Assembly: GCF_000419525.1 (NCBI RefSeq)
Contig: NZ_ATTE01000001.1
Coordinates: forward strand, 1,426,001-1,490,000
Direction of reading: 5' to 3'
DNA: 64,000 nt
Source: Leucothrix mucor DSM 2157
Lineage (GTDB): Bacteria > Pseudomonadota > Gammaproteobacteria > Thiotrichales > Thiotrichaceae
A program made the translations under genes and the position numbers. Under the pieces are notes generated by a model that saw nothing but the letters and a program-made list of their open reading frames with translations, was not told the DNA's origin and made no database searches. Numbering within the stretch: the first letter of the stretch is position 1; each line of letters starts with the position of its first letter. Positions 1 through 8,898 of this stretch are shown in pieces.

Positions 1-19
1 ATTTATTGCTTGTTACGAG

Positions 20-1699
20 CTACAGCGTCATTAGGAAGGTACCGGCAAAGGTTAGGAATACATTGGCGAAGGTATAAGTCCCCGCGTAACCAATGGCCGG
101 AACGCTGCTTTTAGAGGTTTCGGTCAGTACTGCCAGCGCTGGCGTGCTGGTCATGGCGCCGGTAAGTGAGCCTAATAACAAGGCCGGATTCATTTTCAGA
201 AACTTACGTCCGACAAAGTAACCGATACCAATTGGCAATATGCTGACCAGCACGGCGCTAACAATCATCGGCAGGCCAACATTGAGTAAGCCTTCAACAA
301 TACCACCGCCAGCATTCAGACCGATTGAGGCCATTAGTAACATCAGCCCCAGCTCCTGAAGCAAAAAGCGTGCAGCGCCCGGAACGCGTCCGAAGACGGG
401 GTTAATTGAGCTGAGATAACCCACCAACAGCCCGACAATCAATAGTCCACCGGCACTGCCAAGGCCAATTCCAATGCCGCCGATTGAGAGGGTAATCAAG
501 CCAATAAAAGCGCCCAATGCGATACCCAATGAAAAAGTCACCAGATCCGTTTCTACAATATCTTGCTCGATATGGCCAAGCAGGGTAGCCAGTTCGCGCA
601 GATGCGACTCTTCACCAACGACCTGAATACGATCCCCTTTATTGAGTACCACCTCATCCGTGATCGGTAGCTGGATGCCGGTACGATTTAATCCGGTGGC
701 GAAGCAGCCGTATACCGAGGTGAGGTGCAGATCTTTGATTTGCTTGCCCAGTGCATTTTGGTTGAGAACAACAATTTCCTGAGAAATAACCTGATAATTG
801 AGCAGGTCAGCATCCAGTACTTCTTCACCTTCGAGGTTTTGTTGTAACCATTGGTGCGCGCGCAAGCTGGCAATGATTGAGAGCACATCGCCTTCTTGTA
901 ACTCAAGCTTAGGATCAGGATCGATAAGCTCGCCATTACGGCGCAGTTTCAGCACAACGCCTTCTACTTCGGTTAACTCAGCATCTCGTTGTAAAATCGT
1001 TTTTCCGTAAGAATCAGGCATGATTTTATAGGCTCTGACCACGGGTAAGGTTGCTGCCGTGGTGTGGCGACCTTGCTTGCCCACGAGTAAGCCTTTATCC
1101 ATCGCATAAGTACGCGCCATGGCTTCCAGATTCATCTTTAATAGGCGGGGCGCATAGCGGATGACTAAGATAACGAGCATGGTGCCGATTAAATAAGTCA
1201 GCGCATAGCCCACGCCAATATTCTCGATAATCTGCCTTTGGGTTTCTGCATCGGCTCCGGTTGCGCCACTGGTGACTGCATCTTGTGTGGCAGCTAGTGT
1301 CGGAGTGCTGGTGAGCGCACCAGCCATTAAGCCTGCATTAAAACCAGGCGCAAAGTCGAAAATGGCCGACATGGTCACCGCGGTAGTAAAGCCTATCCCT
1401 GCGACTAACGCCGCTAGCGCGATGTACTTTTTACCGTCTTCCATAAAGGCGGTAAAAAAGCTGGGGCCAGCCTGTAAACCAACTGAGAAAATAAATAAAG
1501 CAAAACCAAAGGTCCCAAACTCGGTTGAGAGGGTTAGCCCGTAATGACCAAAAAACAGCCCGACTAATAAGACCCCGATGGCTGAGCCGACAGGGACACT
1601 GAAAAGCTTCATATTACCAATCAGGTAGCCAAAGCCGATCACCAGAAACAGCAGGATCAAGTCGTTGGTTTTTAATATCTGGTAGAGGTCAATATCCAT
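20..1699 (-). CDS. AspT/YidE/YbjL-family transporter with two RCK_C domains
   Basis: A 559-residue inner-membrane protein. It has about five hydrophobic segments at residues 10-180, a soluble centre (about 200-375) with two TrkA-C/RCK_C-like domains, and a second membrane block (about 385-559). The two membrane halves resemble each other, each ending in a Thr/Ser-Pro motif (ALTSTPTLAA and AMTSTPALAV), which is the internal duplication typical of the aspartate:alanine exchanger family. The length fits the roughly 560 residues usual for YidE/YbjL. The family includes AspT, but most members have no known substrate, so I do not assign one; the RCK_C domains suggest control by a small ligand. It stands alone, divergent from the oleate hydratase gene. 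Family call is firm, substrate unknown. Confidence 0.85.
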   Translation of the reverse strand: MDIDLYQILKTNDLILLFLVIGFGYLIGNMKLFSVPVGSAIGVLLVGLFFGHYGLTLSTEFGTFGFALFIFSVGLQAGPSFFTAFMEDGKKYIALAALVAGIGFTTAVTMSAIFDFAPGFNAGLMAGALTSTPTLAATQDAVTSGATGADAETQRQIIENIGVGYALTYLIGTMLVILVIRYAPRLLKMNLEAMARTYAMDKGLLVGKQGRHTTAATLPVVRAYKIMPDSYGKTILQRDAELTEVEGVVLKLRRNGELIDPDPKLELQEGDVLSIIASLRAHQWLQQNLEGEEVLDADLLNYQVISQEIVVLNQNALGKQIKDLHLTSVYGCFATGLNRTGIQLPITDEVVLNKGDRIQVVGEESHLRELATLLGHIEQDIVETDLVTFSLGIALGAFIGLITLSIGGIGIGLGSAGGLLIVGLLVGYLSSINPVFGRVPGAARFLLQELGLMLLMASIGLNAGGGIVEGLLNVGLPMIVSAVLVSILPIGIGYFVGRKFLKMNPALLLGSLTGAMTSTPALAVLTETSKSSVPAIGYAGTYTFANVFLTFAGTFLMTL

Positions 1700-1949
1700 G
1701 GGTGTTCCTGTCGAGCCTTATCGTTATTGTTAAGTGGAGCGCAGGGTATACCGGATGATCAGCGGATTCAATTTCGACGCGAATAAAACGCCAATGACTA
1801 AGTAGTAGCCGCAGTGATCTACGCATATATACGACTTAAATCCCGAGGGCTTTAGCGAGATGATAGTGAAACTAATCGAATAATTATAAAGGCGCTTATT
1901 CATAGGCTGATGAGCGTTTTTATAGTGACAACCGCAAGTGGAGCAGATC
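1700..1949. other. Divergent intergenic region, transporter / oleate hydratase
   Basis: About 250 bases separate two divergently transcribed genes and must hold both promoters. It is AT-rich near 1820-1900. I see no convincing operator, RNA gene or small reading frame. The only clear signal is a GGAG ribosome binding site at 1940-1943, just before the oleate hydratase ATG. Confidence 0.5.
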
Positions 1950-3542
1950 ATGAAGCATAAAAACCAACAACATCTGAACGATACACAGGTCTACATCATT
2001 GGTAGTGGAATCGCAGGGCTTGCCAGTGCAGTCTATTTAGAAAAGGATGCAGGTGTTCCCGGTAGTAACATCCATATTTTGGAAAAGGATCAAATTGCCG
2101 GTGGAGCGACAGATGGTGCGGGTGATAATGAGAAAGGATTTGTAGTACGTGGTGGTCGCATGCATGAGATGCACTATGAATGCTATTGGGAGTTGCTGTC
2201 GCATATCCCGTCTTTGGAAGCGCCGGAGATCTCAGTCAGAGATGAGTCGTATGAGTTTAATGAGCGTTTTGTTTCCAATGGTCAGGCGCGGCTTTTAAAA
2301 AATGGTAAGAAGCTGGATGTGTCTTCGTATGGTTTGTCTCTTGCACAACAGAAAGATTTTCTTAAGCTTACTTACGTTTCTGAGAAATCATTAGGCAATA
2401 AACGAATCGAAGATTGGTTTGATCAAAGTTTCTTTGAAACCAATTTTTGGTATATATGGACTACCATGTTTGCCTTTCAGAAATGGAGCAGTCTTGCCGA
2501 GATGCGCCGTTATATGAAGCGCTTTATGCATCTGGTCAAGGGCCTGTACAAGCTAGGCGGTGTGATGCGCACCAAGTACAACCAATATGATTCTGTTGTC
2601 AGACCGATGAAACGGTACCTTGAGGAAAAAGGGGTACAGTTTGAGATGGGCACAGAAGTTGTAGATATTGATTTTAATCTATCTGCGGATAAAAAAACGG
2701 CTACCGTGCTACACCTGAAAGATAAATCTGAAATTGTATTGGGTGAGCATGATTATGTGCTTTTCACCAATGACTCGATCACCGAAAGTACTGATAATGG
2801 AAGCTGGGATACGCCCGCAAAACTAAAAGGCGTAGAAGATTCTGGCTCTTGGCAGTTATGGCAGAAAATCGCTAAAAAAGATGCCGCTTTTGGTAATCCT
2901 GCGCCGTTTTGTGACAATGTCGATTTACAAAAATGGTACTCGTTTACCGCGACCATGAAAGACAGCACCTTCCATGATTACATGGAAAACTTCTCTGGTA
3001 ATGTGGATGGCACTGGCGGCTTGGTCACTCTGACTGATTCAAACTGGCTGATGTCAATAGTGATTGCACGGCAGCCTCATTTCCCTAACCAAGCACCCGA
3101 TGTAAAGATTTTTTGGGGCTATGGCCTGTACCCTGATCGCAAGGGTAATTACATTGATAAAACAATGGCGGAATGCAGTGGTGCGGAAATGCTGGAAGAG
3201 CTCTACTACCATTTAAAAATACAAGACCTAATGACGCCAGTCACCGATGCTGGCAGGGTAAATTGCATCCCTGTTTCAATGCCTTTTATTGACAGCTTGT
3301 TTATGCCCAGAAATGCAGGTGACAGACCTGACGTTATTCCTGAAGGGTCAACCAATTTTGCCTTTTTAGGGCAGTTTGCAGAGGCACCAAAAGATTGTGT
3401 GTTTACGGTTGAGTATTCTGTAAGAACTGCACAAATGGCGGTTTATGGTCTATTTGACACGGATAAAAAAGTACACCCAATGTATGAGCCAACACATCAT
3501 CCAAAATATCTACTGGGAGCATTGGAAGCAATTAGCCGTTAA
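1950..3542 (+). CDS. ohyA: Oleate hydratase (FAD-dependent fatty-acid hydratase)
   Basis: Predicted to add water across the cis-9 double bond of oleate or palmitoleate to give 10-hydroxy fatty acids, a membrane-stress and detoxification reaction. Residues near the N-terminus form a Rossmann FAD site (IIGSGIAGLASAVYL), followed by the GGATDGAG loop and the family signature RGGRMHEMHYECYWEL, which contains the acidic catalytic residue region. The C-terminal part (GQFAEAPKDCVFTVEYSVR) is also typical. I chose ATG 1950 (530 aa) because GGAG lies six bases upstream; a GTG at 1938 would overlap that site. The protein is slightly shorter than many family members (about 560-590). A universal stress protein follows after 22 bases and may be co-transcribed. 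Confidence 0.92.
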   Translation: MKHKNQQHLNDTQVYIIGSGIAGLASAVYLEKDAGVPGSNIHILEKDQIAGGATDGAGDNEKGFVVRGGRMHEMHYECYWELLSHIPSLEAPEISVRDESYEFNERFVSNGQARLLKNGKKLDVSSYGLSLAQQKDFLKLTYVSEKSLGNKRIEDWFDQSFFETNFWYIWTTMFAFQKWSSLAEMRRYMKRFMHLVKGLYKLGGVMRTKYNQYDSVVRPMKRYLEEKGVQFEMGTEVVDIDFNLSADKKTATVLHLKDKSEIVLGEHDYVLFTNDSITESTDNGSWDTPAKLKGVEDSGSWQLWQKIAKKDAAFGNPAPFCDNVDLQKWYSFTATMKDSTFHDYMENFSGNVDGTGGLVTLTDSNWLMSIVIARQPHFPNQAPDVKIFWGYGLYPDRKGNYIDKTMAECSGAEMLEELYYHLKIQDLMTPVTDAGRVNCIPVSMPFIDSLFMPRNAGDRPDVIPEGSTNFAFLGQFAEAPKDCVFTVEYSVRTAQMAVYGLFDTDKKVHPMYEPTHHPKYLLGALEAISR

Positions 3543-3564
3543 TGAATCAATTAGGACAGGAAAG

Positions 3565-4002
3565 ATGAAAGCGTATCAACACATTCTCCTGACCACTGAT
3601 TTTTCTAAGTTCAGTGAGACGGTCGCTAAAAAGGCCATTAATCTCGCTGGACATTTTAATGCTGAAATTACGGTATTGCATGTGGTCGAGCAGGGCGCTG
3701 AAAGTAGGGCGGGTGACCGGCTTACGCCTAAACCAGCTGATTCTGACCAGCAGCTGATCGTTCAAGACCGTCACCGGCTTGATGAGTTTATTCGTTCAGT
3801 GCCGAACTTTCGGGCGATACCACTGAGCAGGCTGTCGGTAGTGAGCGTTGAAGATGAAATTATTAAGGTGGCTAAGGAGATAAAGGCGAACCTGATCATT
3901 ATCGGGACGCCAGCGAAAGCTCGGATAGCAGTGATGCCCAGCCTGCGAATGGAAGCGTTTAAAGGTAAAGCGCCCTGCGATGTCTTGGTGGTAAGTGACT
4001 AA
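3565..4002 (+). CDS. UspA-family universal stress protein
   Basis: A 145-residue single Usp domain starting MKAYQHILLTTDFSKFS, with the usual beta-alpha pattern and the strand ELIKVAKEI...LIIIGT near residue 110. An upstream GGACAGGAAAG supports ATG 3565; a longer reading frame would run into the oleate hydratase coding sequence. The classical ATP-binding signature G-x2-G-x9-G-S/T is not intact: GTPAKARIAVMPS lacks the second glycine and the final Gly-Ser. This copy may therefore belong to the non-ATP-binding class. It lies 22 bases after ohyA, suggesting a joint response to membrane or fatty-acid stress (inference). Its stop codon overlaps the stop of the convergent response regulator by four bases. 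Confidence 0.85.
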   Translation: MKAYQHILLTTDFSKFSETVAKKAINLAGHFNAEITVLHVVEQGAESRAGDRLTPKPADSDQQLIVQDRHRLDEFIRSVPNFRAIPLSRLSVVSVEDEIIKVAKEIKANLIIIGTPAKARIAVMPSLRMEAFKGKAPCDVLVVSD

Positions 4003-4613
4003 ACCAGGCCGGACTGAGTGACAATGCGAACCAGTTCAGCCAGCGAATGCGCTTCCAGTTTTTGCATCACATTTTTGCGATGAACTTCAATCGTGCGTTG
4101 ACTCAAATTCAGCTCAATCGCAATGACTTTATTGGCTTTGCCCTCAACGATCATCTGCATCACTTGGTGCTCGCGCGGGGTAAGGTTATGAATGTGCTGT
4201 TTGACCGATTGCGTGTGCTGCTGTGTGTTTTGTTGTTGGTTACAGCTGTTCAGGGCTTGGTTAATGCGGTCCAATAAATCCTGATCGCGAAAGGGCTTTT
4301 GAATGAAATCCAGTGCGCCATTTTGTATCGCCTGAACCGCCATAGGAATGTCGCCATGGCCGGTGATAAAGATAATAGGCAGCAAGGCCTCACGCCGAAT
4401 CAGTTCTTGCTGTAACTCAAGACCACTCATGCCAGGCATACGAATATCCAGTACCAAACAGCCCAGACGATCGATTGAATAGTCTGCCAGAAAGTCAGTG
4501 GTGGTGGCATAGCTTGCGTAGCGATAGCCGATAGAGTCAACCAAGTCAGCCAAGGAGTCTCGTACCGCTTGATCATCATCCACAATAAATACGGTCAGTG
4601 CTTGATTGCTCAT
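3999..4613 (-). CDS. FixJ/NarL-type response regulator (REC + LuxR HTH)
   Basis: A 204-residue two-component response regulator. The receiver domain (about 5-120) has the acidic pair DDD at 12-14, phospho-acceptor Asp56 in LVLDIRMPG, and the switch lysine in FIQKPF. A LuxR-type helix-turn-helix follows (about 138-200: LTPREHQVMQMIVEGKANK, then SQRTIEVHRKNVMQKL), as in FixJ, TtrR and StyR. It acts as a DNA-binding transcription factor in the cytoplasm. The start overlaps the stop of the histidine kinase by four bases (ATGA), so the two are translationally coupled. Target genes cannot be read from this window; the partner kinase gene carries a premature stop. Confidence 0.9.
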   Translation of the reverse strand: MSNQALTVFIVDDDQAVRDSLADLVDSIGYRYASYATTTDFLADYSIDRLGCLVLDIRMPGMSGLELQQELIRREALLPIIFITGHGDIPMAVQAIQNGALDFIQKPFRDQDLLDRINQALNSCNQQQNTQQHTQSVKQHIHNLTPREHQVMQMIVEGKANKVIAIELNLSQRTIEVHRKNVMQKLEAHSLAELVRIVTQSGLV

Positions 4614-5035
4614 AATTCTAAGCTCCCTTTATCAAGGTAAATGGGCAAGGTGAAGCGAAATGTGACGCCTCGTTCCGTGTTGCGACTAAACCAGAGTTGG
4701 CCTTTATGCGCAGTGATAATGGTACGGCTAATGGATAAGCCCATCCCCATGCCATCAGCTTTAGTTGTATAAAACGATTGGAATAAGTTGTCTTCCTGTT
4801 GCTGGCTGATGCCTTCACCGGAATCGCTGACTGAGATTTGCACCGCACTGTCGTCATGTTGAATTGCAGACAGAATTAAATGCCGCTGATTATTGGGTAA
4901 ATGCTGCATAGCCTCGCTGGCATTGCGAATCAGGTTGAGCAGCACTTGTTGAATTTGAGTCGGGTCAGCAATCACGGCGGGGAGCTTTACTGAAAAATGC
5001 GTGGTGATGCAGCTGGTATTAAACAGACCTTCCAT
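4610..5035 (-). CDS. Histidine kinase, C-terminal ATPase part (downstream of amber codon)
   Basis: A 141-residue open stretch coding for a GHKL ATPase domain: N-box VLLNLIRNASEAM, G1 SDSGEGIS and G2 GMGMGLSISRTI. It is in the same frame as the upstream kinase part, separated only by a TAG at 5072-5074 and 12 further sense codons (NELLETCLKFIR), so the two pieces are one gene of about 408 codons. The first Met here (5033-5035) lies inside a conserved helix and has no good ribosome binding site, so separate production of an ATPase domain is possible but doubtful. Overlaps the response regulator start. Confidence 0.8.
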   Translation of the reverse strand: MEGLFNTSCITTHFSVKLPAVIADPTQIQQVLLNLIRNASEAMQHLPNNQRHLILSAIQHDDSAVQISVSDSGEGISQQQEDNLFQSFYTTKADGMGMGLSISRTIITAHKGQLWFSRNTERGVTFRFTLPIYLDKGSLEL

Positions 5036-5071
5036 TCTAATAAACTTGAGGCAGGTTTCCAGTAACTCATT

Positions 5072-5836
5072 CTAATTAACCTGCTGAAACTCGTTGTCTT
5101 TGGTTTTTGCCAGTGAGCGCAGTTGCTTGATAATTTCACCACTGCGAATAGCCTGCTCCTCGATAGAGTCCAGTGCTTCTTTGATTTTGCCTAAATCAGG
5201 GTTTTCCCGGTTAATTCGATTTTTAGCGGCGGCGCAGCGGCTGGTGATTGCAGCTAGGGGTTGATTAAGCTCGTGAGCGATGCCTGCGGTGACTTCGCCA
5301 AGCATGTTCAGTCGATTGCTGTGAGATAGTTTTTGGCGCTGTTGCTCTGCTTGCTGTTGGGCTCGCTTACGTTCGGTGATATTAATTAATGTCGAGAAGG
5401 TCGCCGGTTTACCTCGCCAGTCAATGAGGCTCGATTTAATTTCCATGCAGCGCAGTGTGCCATCGCGATGAAGTGCCTGAAACTCGTATTCAGTCGGGGC
5501 TGCTTCACCTTTGGCTCTGGCCTGTGTGTAGATCATCAGGCGCTCACGCTCATGCTCCGCAATTAAGGGCGCAACGGAATCCATGGCCAAGACCTCGGTA
5601 TAACTGTCATAGCCGAGCATATTCAGTAATGACTTGTTTAAATACAGTGGCTTCCAGTTGCGGTGGATGAGCACGCCTTCGATAGAGCCATCTAACAGGC
5701 TGTATTGAAGTTTTTTACTTTCCTGTAATTGTTGTTCGAGCTTGCGCACACGCAATGAGTGATCTGCCGTGTTACCAAGCGTTGATTCAGTTTTGGATTT
5801 GGACATGAGAGTCATCGGCGCTGTTTGATTGGTCAT
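5072..5836 (-). CDS. PAS-domain sensor histidine kinase, N-terminal part (ends at in-frame TAG)
   Basis: 254 residues holding a coiled coil (about 25-42), one PAS domain with PAC motif (about 45-155; LDGSIEGVLI through LINITERKRA) and the dimerisation/phosphorylation helix with H-box AGIAHELNQPLAAI. No membrane segment is visible, so the sensor is cytoplasmic, like FixL-type kinases. The frame stops at TAG 5072-5074 immediately after QQVN, where homologues normally continue to the linker and ATPase domain; that domain is encoded directly downstream in the same frame. A single base change such as TTG to TAG would explain this. As drawn, the product keeps the phospho-acceptor His but cannot phosphorylate itself. 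A sequencing error or read-through are alternatives. Confidence 0.85.
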   Translation of the reverse strand: MTNQTAPMTLMSKSKTESTLGNTADHSLRVRKLEQQLQESKKLQYSLLDGSIEGVLIHRNWKPLYLNKSLLNMLGYDSYTEVLAMDSVAPLIAEHERERLMIYTQARAKGEAAPTEYEFQALHRDGTLRCMEIKSSLIDWRGKPATFSTLINITERKRAQQQAEQQRQKLSHSNRLNMLGEVTAGIAHELNQPLAAITSRCAAAKNRINRENPDLGKIKEALDSIEEQAIRSGEIIKQLRSLAKTKDNEFQQVN

Positions 5837-5962
5837 CGCATCATTGTAAGTAATTTCCTAGCAAAGTAGTCCTTTTTTAAAGGTTGGCACAACTCCGATT
5901 AACTCCTACAATCATGCCCGCGCAGCGTTTGCGCCGTTTGTTTGTCTATCGGTAATGTCTAC

Positions 5963-6676
5963 ATGCTTGAAAATATTCGTATTGTGCTGGTGCGCACCTA
6001 TCATCCCGGCAATATTGGCTCGTCGATTCGTGCCATGAAAACCATGGGCCTGACACAGCTCGTATTGGTGTCACCACGCGACTATCCTTCGGAAGAAGCC
6101 AATAAAATGGCCAGTAGTGCCGAGGACTTGCTAGACGAAGCCGTGGTGGTTGATGATTTATACAGCGCTGTTCACGATTGTGAGCTGGTCGTTGCCTGTA
6201 CTGCGCGGCCACGGACTTTCGATTTGCCGATGTTATTACCGGAAGAGGCTTCAAAGCAGTTATTTACGACGGCTAAAAAACGGCCTGTGGCATTGGTGTT
6301 TGGCCCTGAGCGCATGGGTTTACACAATGACGACATTCAGTTGGCGCACTATAGAGTATCAATCCCTGCCAACCCCGATTACAGCTCCTTAAACCTGGCC
6401 TCTGCGGTGCAAATTCTGTGTTATGAATTGCGCAAGCAGATGGATGCAATTCCGGAAGAGAGACCGCAGCGGACCTTCCCGGCAATCGCGCAGCTGGAGA
6501 ATTTTTACGAAACGCTGGAGGTGTTATTGAACGACAGTGGTTTTGTGAATCAAAAACATCCCGGCCAATTGATGCAGAAGGTGAGGCGCTTTGTGTCGCG
6601 GGCGGAGCCAGATGAGTCTGAACTCAATATTTTACGGGGCTCATTAGCCGCTATTCAGCGCAAGATGAAACCGTAG
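5963..6676 (+). CDS. trmJ: tRNA (cytidine/uridine-32-2'-O)-methyltransferase TrmJ
   Basis: A 237-residue SPOUT-fold methyltransferase that uses S-adenosylmethionine to methylate the ribose at position 32 in the tRNA anticodon loop. It starts MLENIRIVLVRTYHPGNIG; the conserved N-G-x-x-R-x-M equivalent is NIGSSIRAMK. The knotted SAM site is formed by ALVFGPERMGL and SIPANPDYSSLNLA...QILCYELR, which are characteristic of TrmJ. The C-terminal helical extension reaches KMKP. Length matches E. coli TrmJ (246 aa). I prefer ATG 5963 over an upstream TTG at 5942 because homology begins there. It is divergent from the sensor kinase gene. Confidence 0.9.
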   Translation: MLENIRIVLVRTYHPGNIGSSIRAMKTMGLTQLVLVSPRDYPSEEANKMASSAEDLLDEAVVVDDLYSAVHDCELVVACTARPRTFDLPMLLPEEASKQLFTTAKKRPVALVFGPERMGLHNDDIQLAHYRVSIPANPDYSSLNLASAVQILCYELRKQMDAIPEERPQRTFPAIAQLENFYETLEVLLNDSGFVNQKHPGQLMQKVRRFVSRAEPDESELNILRGSLAAIQRKMKP

Positions 6677-6809
6677 TTCACGCCCATTTGTACAAATCGG
6701 TGCTTTGTTTGCAAATTCATGCTGTGGCGCTAGTCAGTTGTAGGCTGGCATGTTAAATTCTTTGGCTTAGTGAATCCACATTCGGGTCACCATTAGAGAG
6801 AGGAAGACG

Positions 6810-8027
6810 ATGTCTGATTTGAGAGAAGCCGCGTTAAAGTATCATGCCGAGCCAAAGCCCGGTAAATTGGAAGTCAATATCACCAAAGCCACTGCCAATC
6901 AGTATGACTTATCTTTGGCGTATTCTCCTGGTGTAGCTGAGCCTTGCAAAGAAATCGAGAAAAACCCTGATGATGCTTATAAGTACACAGGTAAGGGAAA
7001 TTTAGTTGCCGTCATTACTGATGGTACGGCCGTATTAGGTCTGGGAAATATCGGCGCATTGGCTGGTAAGCCGGTGATGGAAGGTAAGGGTGTATTGTTC
7101 AAGCGCTTTGCTGATATCGATGTGTTTGACATTGAAGTCGGCACCACCGATGTAGAAGAGTTCATCAAGACGGTTGCCAATATCGCGGATACCTTTGGTG
7201 GTATCAATCTGGAAGATATTGCAGCGCCACGTTGTTTTGAGATTGAGCAGCGTTTGAAGAAAATGCTGAACATTCCAGTATTCCACGATGACCAGCACGG
7301 TACAGCAATCATTATTGCGGCTGGTATGATGAATGCGCTGAAGATTCAGGGCAAGACGCTGGAAGAAGCGAAGATTGTTTGCTTGGGTGCAGGCGCAGCG
7401 GGTATTGCATCGGCTAACTTGTTAGTCGGCATGGGCGCGAATAGTGAAAACATTTACATGATCGACCGTAAGGGTGTTATTCACACCGGTCGTGATGATC
7501 TGACTAAGGAAAAGAAAGCAGCTGCAGTCACTACTGATAAGCGCACACTGGCAGATGCTTGTGAAGGCGCAGATGTATTTATTGGTCTGTCTGGTCCTGA
7601 TTTGATGACGGCGGATATGCTGAAATCAATGGCACCAAACCCAGTGGTCTTTGCACTGTCTAATCCGAATCCTGAGATTGCACCAGCACTAGCTCATGCA
7701 ACTCGTGATGATGTGATTATGGCGACTGGCCGTAGTGATTATCCGAATCAGGTGAATAACGTATTGTGCTTCCCGTTCATTTTCCGTGGTGCACTGGACG
7801 TTCGCGCCAGCGATATCAATATGGAAATGCAGATTGCAGTAGTAGAAGCATTGGCGGCACTGGCTGAAGAGCCTGTTCCACAGTCTGTATTGGATGCTTA
7901 CGGCAAGTCTGAGATGAGCTTTGGTAAAGAATACATCATTCCTACGCCTTTGGACCCTCGTCTGGCTGAGCGGATTCCGGGTGCGGTTTCTGCAGCAGCG
8001 CGTGCTAGTGGTGTTGCCCGTATCTAG
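6810..8027 (+). CDS. maeB: NADP-type malic enzyme, short form
   Basis: A 405-residue malic enzyme converting malate to pyruvate, CO2 and NAD(P)H. The N-terminal domain begins at [15 protein letters not shown] and includes YSPGVAEPC and the metal-binding region [11 protein letters not shown]; the NAD(P) domain has [12 protein letters not shown] and [10 protein letters not shown]. coli MaeB carries a C-terminal phosphotransacetylase domain of over 300 residues; this protein ends naturally at GVARI without it, so it is the short bacterial form and loses the acetyl-CoA-responsive regulatory domain. AGAGAGGAAG upstream of ATG 6810 is a strong ribosome binding site. It could supply NADPH for the acetoacetyl-CoA reductase encoded later in the window (inference). 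An intrinsic terminator follows at 8053. Confidence 0.9.
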   Translation: MSDLREAALKYHAEPKPGKLEVNITKATANQYDLSLAYSPGVAEPCKEIEKNPDDAYKYTGKGNLVAVITDGTAVLGLGNIGALAGKPVMEGKGVLFKRFADIDVFDIEVGTTDVEEFIKTVANIADTFGGINLEDIAAPRCFEIEQRLKKMLNIPVFHDDQHGTAIIIAAGMMNALKIQGKTLEEAKIVCLGAGAAGIASANLLVGMGANSENIYMIDRKGVIHTGRDDLTKEKKAAAVTTDKRTLADACEGADVFIGLSGPDLMTADMLKSMAPNPVVFALSNPNPEIAPALAHATRDDVIMATGRSDYPNQVNNVLCFPFIFRGALDVRASDINMEMQIAVVEALAALAEEPVPQSVLDAYGKSEMSFGKEYIIPTPLDPRLAERIPGAVSAAARASGVARI

Positions 8028-8052
8028 TACTAACGCTTAAACGTTTGATTAA

Positions 8053-8081
8053 AATAGCCCGGCTTGTCCGGGTTATTTTTT
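8053..8081 (+). terminator. Rho-independent terminator after malic enzyme gene
   Basis: A 10-bp stem, AATAGCCCGG paired with CCGGGTTATT (one wobble), with a five-base loop, followed by a T-run. It lies 25 bases after the malic enzyme stop. Confidence 0.85.
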
Positions 8082-8246
8082 GCCCGAAATTTACGTTCTC
8101 TTGTGTGTCTCTTAAAGCATACCGTTAGTCTGTGATTAGATTGTTGGCTATTTGGCTATTGTTCAGAATGACTCGAAATCAGTTGATGCTGATAGATTTA
8201 TTCTCAATGCATTACATAAAAGCAAATAGCTCAATAAGGAGTCACA

Positions 8247-8738
8247 ATGAATAAGGTCGTTCCTCTAATGCTGGCAGTCGCAGTTGTTACTGTTGGTTGC
8301 TCAAGTTCAGGTACCAGAACATCAAATGCAGGCATGGTTGCTAACCACGCTTCTTACAACCAGCACAATTCTCAGCATAACGTACAATACGCTGGCGCAG
8401 TAAACGCTCAGGCAGCTTGTGCGACTTGCCCTCCAGGCTCTCATGCTGTGGCTCATGGCCATAGTAATCAAGTTGGCCAGTTAGTGACTCACACGCATAC
8501 TGGTGGTTTAGGCCATGTGCACAACGGCATGTCACAAAGCCATTCTTATGTAACGACTGCAGCCCATGCTGGCCGCAATACTTATGTAAACGGTGTTGCA
8601 GTCGGTGGTGTTTCACGCGGTGCGGGTATCGCTAAAGTAGCTGGCGCTCTGTTAGTTGGTGGTCTGATTTACAGCGTTGCTAACGACAATGATAATGATT
8701 CTAATGGCTCATCAGGTGGTGGTGAGGACAAAAAATAA
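8247..8738 (+). CDS. Small His-rich lipoprotein of unknown function
   Basis: A 163-residue protein. Residues 1-18 form a lipoprotein signal with lipobox VTVGC (Cys18 lipidated). The mature part is unusually rich in His (about 17), Gly, Ser and Asn, with clusters such as HNSQHN, HAVAHGH, THTHTGGLGHVH and SQSHS, and a CATC pair near residue 56. A hydrophobic glycine-rich segment (AGIAKVAGALLVGGLIYSVA) sits near residues 127-147, and the tail is Asp/Asn/Gly/Lys-rich. His clusters plus a Cys pair suggest binding of Zn, Cu or Ni at the cell surface or periplasm, but I recognise no family. AAGGAG precedes ATG 8247 and a strong terminator follows, so it is a monocistronic unit. Confidence 0.75.
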   Translation: MNKVVPLMLAVAVVTVGCSSSGTRTSNAGMVANHASYNQHNSQHNVQYAGAVNAQAACATCPPGSHAVAHGHSNQVGQLVTHTHTGGLGHVHNGMSQSHSYVTTAAHAGRNTYVNGVAVGGVSRGAGIAKVAGALLVGGLIYSVANDNDNDSNGSSGGGEDKK

Positions 8739-8768
8739 GCGATTCAGCTTATTTTCTATTTAGCATCC

Positions 8769-8806
8769 AAAGCCGTTGCAGGTTTAACACTTGCAACGGC
8801 TTTTTT
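8769..8806 (+). terminator. Rho-independent terminator after His-rich lipoprotein
   Basis: A perfect 12-bp stem: AAAGCCGTTGCA and TGCAACGGCTTT around an 11-base loop, followed by TTT. One of the strongest terminators in the window. Confidence 0.9.
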
Positions 8807-8898
8807 GTGAACGTTTGAATATTTAAATAGCCATTAATGAGCCTTTATTAGTTGCGATGCTACTGAGTCTTATCTAGATTTTATAAAACTGTGCATGC

